From NCBI GenBank assembly GCA_017623815.1, contig JAGAOK010000011.1, forward strand, positions 1 through 40,278: 40,278 nt of DNA. The letters run 5' to 3'. Shown here piece by piece: positions 35,807-40,278 of the stretch. Positions within the stretch are counted from its first letter, which is position 1. Every line of letters starts with the position of its first letter. This DNA is from Lachnospiraceae bacterium. GTDB taxonomy: Bacteria > Bacillota > Clostridia > Lachnospirales > Lachnospiraceae. The notes below the pieces were generated by a model. It was not told the origin of the DNA. It saw only the letters and a list, made by a program, of their open reading frames with translations, and did not search any database. Made by a program: the position numbers and the translations under genes.

Positions 35807-36694
35807 CTATTTTACATCGATATCTGCATCAATCGATAAAATAAACTTAATTTCTTTTCCTCCCACATGAATCGGGAATACACAGAACTGATTACCGGTG
35901 ATGGAAACCGGATTCTCATAAAATACCGGCGGAAGCATATCAAGATCCACATTTTCTCCGCTCATCTCAGATGCAAAAAGTCCGTTGATACAGTTTGTAA
36001 ACTCACCGACTGCATCCAGCGCATCCAGATCCACCGTCTCAAACTCTTCTCCGGCAAATTTATTCGCCAGTTCAAGTAAATCATTACCATCTGCTGCAAA
36101 TCCGGATAAGATTTTGTGATCGCCCTGCAATTCCTGCATCGCGAATTTTTCAACCTTCAGTTCATCCACCAGATATGCTTTCGATACATATGCAGAAGAA
36201 TCAATGATACGAATAAAAGTACGGATTGCAATACCGCAATGCTTATCACACAGCTGTGTATTGGCCGGAAGGAATAACTGAACGGTACGATCCACATCTC
36301 CGCTCACCAGCGCATCCATATCACTATGTGTAAATCCCTGATCCTCCTGATATTTATTCAGTGCAGCATCTATCTCTTCCAAGGTCATATATCCCTTGTC
36401 AATCAAAGTCTGCACAAATACCATATATATATTACCCTGTTTCTTCAAAAGCTGTGTCACCTGATCATCGGATAAATAACCTTTCTCTACCGCGATGTCA
36501 CCAAACCGGCGGTCCATAATGGACTGAAGTTTATTCACTTCATCTGCCTGCTCCTCTGTCATAAGCTTTTCTGCGACAGCGATAAGGCCAAGTTTCACAC
36601 GAATCTTTCCTTCGCTCTCTAAAACATCCATAAATTGTTCTTTTGTAATTGTTCCGGATGCTACCAGATAATTACCAAAAATCTGATCAAACAT
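35807..36694 (-). CDS. CheX-family phosphatase with N-terminal MshEN/GspE-N-like repeats
   Basis: 295 residues from ATG 36694; the start is fixed by GGGAGGG 6 bases upstream, and a longer frame to 36730 would include that site. Residues 1-120 hold four repeats of about 25-30 residues, clearest in RRFGDIAVEKGYLSDDQVTQ and IDKGYMTLEEIDAALNKYQ. They resemble the GspE N-terminal/MshEN helical motif, some versions of which bind c-di-GMP. Residues about 130-295 are a CheX/CheC-like domain with the phosphatase motif D-x3-E-x2-N (Asp227, Glu231, Asn234) and a Pro about 22 residues on. It probably dephosphorylates the CheY encoded next to it. Ligand control through the repeats is inference. Confidence 0.85.
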   Translation of the reverse strand: MFDQIFGNYLVASGTITKEQFMDVLESEGKIRVKLGLIAVAEKLMTEEQADEVNKLQSIMDRRFGDIAVEKGYLSDDQVTQLLKKQGNIYMVFVQTLIDKGYMTLEEIDAALNKYQEDQGFTHSDMDALVSGDVDRTVQLFLPANTQLCDKHCGIAIRTFIRIIDSSAYVSKAYLVDELKVEKFAMQELQGDHKILSGFAADGNDLLELANKFAGEEFETVDLDALDAVGEFTNCINGLFASEMSGENVDLDMLPPVFYENPVSITGNQFCVFPIHVGGKEIKFILSIDADIDVK

Positions 36695-36740
36695 ATGTAA
36701 CCCTCCCTGTTGTAAATTCAATTGATACAACTCAAGTGTT

Positions 36741-36769
36741 ATTATACATCAAATTATCAAAAAAAGATA
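36741..36769 (-). promoter_or_regulatory. Probable promoter of the cheX-like/cheY pair
   Basis: On the minus strand a perfect TATAAT (36746-36741) with a 17-base spacer to a poor -35 (TATCTT, 36769-36764), inside an AT-rich gap. The -10 box is convincing, the -35 is not. Confidence 0.45.
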
Positions 36770-36790
36770 GCATTTTTCGGAAATTTTTGT

Positions 36791-38254
36791 TTAATTTTTA
36801 CCAAAAAATTCATCCAGAACTCTTTTTGCAATCGGAACCGCATAATCTCCGCCCGATCCGGCGCTCTCTACAATTACTGTCACACATACCTGCGGATCTT
36901 CCACCGGCGCAAATCCGGTAAACCATGCATGCGAATCCTCTTTATTTTGCGAAAACTCCGCCGACCCTGTTTTTCCTGCCGCCGTATAAGAAAGCCCATC
37001 CAGTTTTGAAGCCGTTCCCGATGTCACTACCGAAGTCATCATTTCCGACAGAAAATCCGCTTCTTCTTTTGTCATCATAACCTTCTCCTGCGAAGGCGCA
37101 TTCTGTTTTACCACCGATCCCGTTGCACTTTCAATCCGGTCAACGACATATGGTGTCATGCACACTCCGCCATTTGCAATCGCAGATGTAATCATATTCA
37201 AATGCATCGGACTGATCTGCGTTTTTCCTTGGCCGATGGCTGTCTGCATGACTGCATCAGACCCGTCGGAAACAGATAACGAAAAGCTGCTTTGCTTACT
37301 CGGAATCTCCATTTTAAGTTCTGTATTAAACAAAAGATCATTGCAGGTATTTCGAAATGACGTAATATCAAACGTCGTTCCGATATTGGCAAAGGAGGAG
37401 TTACACGACTTTGCAAAGCTCCTCTCAAAATCAACACCACCATGATTTTGTCCGTGATAACAACGGATGCTGCTTCCGTCCTTTGAAAACTTTCCGCCGC
37501 ACTGATAATGATACGAAGATACATCGCCCTCGTTTTCTCTGTAGTATTCCAGAGCAGTTACAATCTTGAACGTACTTCCCGGCGGATACATACCTTGCGT
37601 CGCACGATTCAAAAGCACGCTGCTAGATTCATCCTGCACAAGGTCTTCCCATATGGTTGCGATTTCATTCGGATCATAATCCGGTTTTGATACCATGGCA
37701 AGAATCTTTCCGGTGGACGGTTCTGTCATCACAATCACCCCGGAATATACTCCAAGCGCCTCATACGCTTTCTGCTGAAGCGAAACATCCAGTGTTGTAA
37801 TCACACTGTCTCCGATATTTTTCTCTGCATTGAGTTCGTTTTGAATCTTATTCGAAAGCGAAGCATGTGAGGTAATCATTTTCATATTTTCAGAGTATTC
37901 AATTCCGGTCTTTCCCTTTGTCGAATAACCAACCACATGGGCAAACAGATTGGCATACGGATAGTATCTCTGTTCCGTACCATCCTCAGCCACCATTGTT
38001 TTAGCAAGTACATCACCATCCGCAGAATATATTGTTCCGCGAATGTTCTGGCTGGCCAGAAGTTCCTGTCTAGGATTAAAGGAATTGTTAATCGCCTCTT
38101 CTTTTTCATGCAGCATGTAATCAATAATATTCCAAATCATCGCCAACATAAGACCAACAACACAGACACTTACCGCGATGATTTCACCATTGTGCATTCC
38201 GTTATTCTTCTTCACCTTGTTCGATGGTTTTTCTTTGTTTTGCTTTTTTAGCAT
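36791..38254 (-). CDS. Class B penicillin-binding protein (transpeptidase)
   Basis: 487 residues. A membrane anchor lies at about 25-47, then a small pedestal domain and a transpeptidase domain with S-x-x-K at Ser227-Lys230 (PPGSTFK), S-x-N at Ser283-Asn285 (KSCNSSF) and KTGS at 428-431 (AAGKTGSAEF). All three active-site motifs are intact. It crosslinks peptidoglycan on the outer face of the membrane. Its size and pairing with an FtsW/RodA gene recall PbpA/RodA pairs of Gram-positives. AGGAAGG precedes ATG 38254, and the start overlaps the ftsW-like gene by 53 bp. A later ATG (38197) has a weak site. Confidence 0.93.
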   Translation of the reverse strand: MLKKQNKEKPSNKVKKNNGMHNGEIIAVSVCVVGLMLAMIWNIIDYMLHEKEEAINNSFNPRQELLASQNIRGTIYSADGDVLAKTMVAEDGTEQRYYPYANLFAHVVGYSTKGKTGIEYSENMKMITSHASLSNKIQNELNAEKNIGDSVITTLDVSLQQKAYEALGVYSGVIVMTEPSTGKILAMVSKPDYDPNEIATIWEDLVQDESSSVLLNRATQGMYPPGSTFKIVTALEYYRENEGDVSSYHYQCGGKFSKDGSSIRCYHGQNHGGVDFERSFAKSCNSSFANIGTTFDITSFRNTCNDLLFNTELKMEIPSKQSSFSLSVSDGSDAVMQTAIGQGKTQISPMHLNMITSAIANGGVCMTPYVVDRIESATGSVVKQNAPSQEKVMMTKEEADFLSEMMTSVVTSGTASKLDGLSYTAAGKTGSAEFSQNKEDSHAWFTGFAPVEDPQVCVTVIVESAGSGGDYAVPIAKRVLDEFFGKN

Positions 38255-39563
38255 TTCTTATTCCTTCCTGCTCTCTGACACAATACAATCCCTGTACGAT
38301 GCAGAACATAATAATCGTTGCAAGTACACTGCTTCCTCCATAGCTGACAAGCGGAAGCGTCACTCCGGTAAGCGGAATAAATCTTGTTCCTCCGCCGATT
38401 GTGAGAAATACCTGCGTAATGTAAACCATTCCGATGCCGACTGCTATATAGCGGTAGAATTCTTCTTTCAGTCGCATCGCAATGAGCATGATCGTAAGAA
38501 AACAACTGACACAGATCAGTATCATACAGATGGCAAATATCACTCCAAGTTCTTCTGCAATTGCCGAAAAAATGAAGTCCTGTTCCACATATGGTATCGC
38601 TGTTGGATTTCCCTGATAAATCCCCATACCGTACCAGCCTCCGGTTCCGATTGCGAACAAAGACTGCGTGATCTGATATCCCTCATCCACAATGTGGCTC
38701 CACGGATCTTTCCATGCAATCACACGTACCTGAATGTGGTCAAACAGACTAAACGCTGCAAATGCAGCAAGTGCCCCTGCTGCTCCTCCCGCCAGAATGT
38801 AATATATTTTCCGAGTCGCCACATAGAGCATCACCAGATAGGTCACAAAAAATATGAGCGCACTACCCAGATCTTTTGAAAAAACAAGAGTCAGTACATG
38901 CAATGCCGCAATCACTGTTGTAATTACAACCTGCAGAAATACTTTTGACTGTTTAAACATTCCTGCAACAAAAAATACAAACAATATCTTCACAAACTCC
39001 GACGGCTGGAAGGACACCCCTGCGATGGAATAGGATAGTTTTGCCCCATGTGTCACCGCACCGAGCACCGCTACCGCCACCAGAAGCAATAGTCCCAGCA
39101 TTCCGTAAATCCATGTCAGATGCTTTAAAAACCGCATCTTTTTAATCAGGTAAGGGATGAACAGCCCGACGATAAGCGAAACCGTAACAATCGCAAACTG
39201 TTTGATTGATTTTTCGTAGGATATGCGCGTTAAAATCAAAAATCCAACGGTCAAGAGCATACATACATTGTTGATGATAAGCCTGTGCACCTCCGGATAA
39301 ATCACACGATACAGCGCAATGGTTGCAAACAGCAGAATCTGCTGAAATCCGTAAAAAATAATATACGAAATGTCCCCTGTCTCCAGGCAGATGGCTGCAA
39401 ATCCCAGAAAATGCACCATAAACATGCTTATAATTTGAAGTGCATATACCCAGCCCTTATCCTCATCTTCTTTTTCAGACATACCGAAAAAACACAGCAA
39501 CGTATAAACTGCCATGAAAAATACAATCACGTATTTAGATAAGTCCGATATTACATGTGCCAT
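38202..39563 (-). CDS. FtsW/RodA/SpoVE family peptidoglycan glycosyltransferase
   Basis: 453 residues with about ten to twelve membrane helices. SEDS signatures include GVSFQPSEFVKILFVFFVAGM, FVTYLVMLYVATR, AIAEELGVIFAICMILI and the C-terminal PLTGVTLPLVSYGGSSVLAT. SEDS proteins polymerise lipid II with a class B PBP partner, here encoded next in an overlapping frame. Whether it serves division, elongation or sporulation cannot be decided from sequence. The extended N-terminal part with extra helices is seen in the actinobacterial-like RodA/FtsW subgroup. Confidence 0.93.
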   Translation of the reverse strand: MAHVISDLSKYVIVFFMAVYTLLCFFGMSEKEDEDKGWVYALQIISMFMVHFLGFAAICLETGDISYIIFYGFQQILLFATIALYRVIYPEVHRLIINNVCMLLTVGFLILTRISYEKSIKQFAIVTVSLIVGLFIPYLIKKMRFLKHLTWIYGMLGLLLLVAVAVLGAVTHGAKLSYSIAGVSFQPSEFVKILFVFFVAGMFKQSKVFLQVVITTVIAALHVLTLVFSKDLGSALIFFVTYLVMLYVATRKIYYILAGGAAGALAAFAAFSLFDHIQVRVIAWKDPWSHIVDEGYQITQSLFAIGTGGWYGMGIYQGNPTAIPYVEQDFIFSAIAEELGVIFAICMILICVSCFLTIMLIAMRLKEEFYRYIAVGIGMVYITQVFLTIGGGTRFIPLTGVTLPLVSYGGSSVLATIIMFCIVQGLYCVREQEGIRNAKKAKQRKTIEQGEEE

Positions 39564-39569
39564 TTTTTA

Positions 39570-40278
39570 TCACTCCACACTTTTTATAAAATGTCCTTTT
39601 GTAAATTCCCGTACATAACTTTCCAATTGTCCGCCGTCCGGATTTTCCCAAGCATCCAGCACCTTTTTGGTCTGCGATGCATTTTCAATCGAAAACATGA
39701 GCATGATACCGGAAAGCGGCATCGTCGAAATTTTATCTGCTTCCTTATGCAGGGAAAGCGGGACCGAATTATATATGGTATTTTCACATCTGTCACAATG
39801 CGTTACTACGATTCTGTCCTTTTTATGACGGTCGGTAAGTATCACTTCTTCCCGTCCTTTTCCTTGTCTGCAGGCACCATTGGTCTTTAAAAGACATCCG
39901 GCCGTCTCCATGACCGGAATATATCCGTACACCGGCAAAACAAATCGGTGACTGCGCGCTTTTTTTGCTTGCACTAGCTGCATAATTTCCTGTCTGTGCA
40001 ATTCAAACGGTAATATATGCTCCGTAATCCCCTCACCCGCTAAAAACTCTGCGGTCCTTGCATTAAACACATACAATCCGGCGTCGCTTACCATCTTTTT
40101 ATCCGGATATGTTTCTTTGATATACTCCAAACTTTCCGGATTTCCCACACAAAATCCATCCGGCTGCAGCTTATCAATTATAACACGTTTTTCGTCTATA
40201 ATTTTTATGGTATTTCGTCTGCATACATGCGGAAAGGTCAGAAAGATTTCCACGCCGCGTTCTTTCCAGTTCCTGCAC
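39570..40278 (-). CDS. U32 family peptidase, C-terminal part (5' end outside window)
   Basis: The frame is open from the right window edge to the stop at 39570, about 235 codons. A GTG at 40253 exists, but the frame continues upstream of it in family-like sequence (NWKERGVEIFLTFPHVCR), so the gene starts outside the window. Features fit the U32/collagenase-like peptidase family: PDGFCVGNPESLEYIKE, SDAGLYVFNARTAEFL, a Cys-containing segment (TAGCLLKTNGACRQ) and THCDRCENTIYNSVPLSL. Known U32 members act on collagen-like substrates or take part in tRNA/rRNA hydroxylation; which applies here is open. It ends 6 bp before the ftsW-like gene. Confidence 0.75.
   Translation of the reverse strand, partial: CRNWKERGVEIFLTFPHVCRRNTIKIIDEKRVIIDKLQPDGFCVGNPESLEYIKETYPDKKMVSDAGLYVFNARTAEFLAGEGITEHILPFELHRQEIMQLVQAKKARSHRFVLPVYGYIPVMETAGCLLKTNGACRQGKGREEVILTDRHKKDRIVVTHCDRCENTIYNSVPLSLHKEADKISTMPLSGIMLMFSIENASQTKKVLDAWENPDGGQLESYVREFTKGHFIKSVE

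Noticed and set aside
38178-38879. 233-codon plus-strand frame over the ftsW-like gene
   Set aside because: Antisense shadow of a certain membrane protein gene.

Overview
The window looks like chromosomal DNA of a low-to-moderate GC, motile and probably spore-forming member of the Clostridia, most likely Lachnospiraceae (Roseburia/Agathobacter/Butyrivibrio-like). This is inferred from the protein families and gene order: an asp23-yloV-recG-degV-topoisomerase-rsmD-coaD block, ytfJ(gerW) next to a DUF2953 gene, a ylbJ-like sporulation gene, a short HisG paired with HisZ, a CheX/CheY pair and an FtsW/PBP pair. No genus can be fixed without a search. All genes are on the minus strand except rpmB (L28) and the ylbJ-like gene. 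No tRNA, rRNA, CRISPR array or insertion sequence was recognised, and no gene-free gap is longer than about 160 bp.

Right to left, in the direction of transcription. (a) 40278-36791: end of a U32-type peptidase gene, then ftsW/rodA-like and class B PBP genes, a peptidoglycan synthase pair. (b) 36694-35436: a CheX-family protein with four N-terminal helical repeats, and a stand-alone CheY. (c) 35343-32311: a NUDIX hydrolase with its own promoter and terminator, a small unknown gene, DUF2953, YtfJ, a 48-residue membrane microprotein and a coiled-coil protein with a C-terminal J-domain. (d) 32224-31882: rpmB on the plus strand, with divergent promoters on one side and a bidirectional terminator on the other. 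(e) 31881-20935: asp23, yloV, recG (read through a -1 frameshift), degV, a type IIA topoisomerase pair, rsmD, coaD and a DivIVA-like coiled-coil gene. This run meets the ylbJ-like gene tail to tail with an 8 bp overlap. (f) 19888-14383: rsuA-like, YgiQ radical SAM, SDR, small membrane protein, rluA-like and recU, tightly packed with stop/start overlaps. (g) 14274-9156: hisZ-hisG-hisD-hisB-hisIE from a near-consensus promoter whose -35 box overlaps the recU stop codon.

(h) 9137-1: the unusual part. Eighteen bases after hisIE comes a secreted 354-residue protein with two YD repeats, a Pro/Glu/Asp-rich linker and a BspA-like leucine-rich C-terminus. After it comes a giant secreted protein, open for 8051 bp to the window edge. 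Its order is signal peptide, beta-strand-rich repeats, eight FN3-type modules interspersed with Ig-like modules, a PKD domain, a carboxypeptidase-regulatory-like domain and the start of an RHS/YD shell. The C-terminus, where a toxin or other effector would sit, lies outside the window. This two-gene YD/RHS locus is the best candidate for an undescribed system. The HisA/HisF-like pseudoenzyme domain on HisIE and the slippery-sequence frameshift in recG are the next most interesting points.
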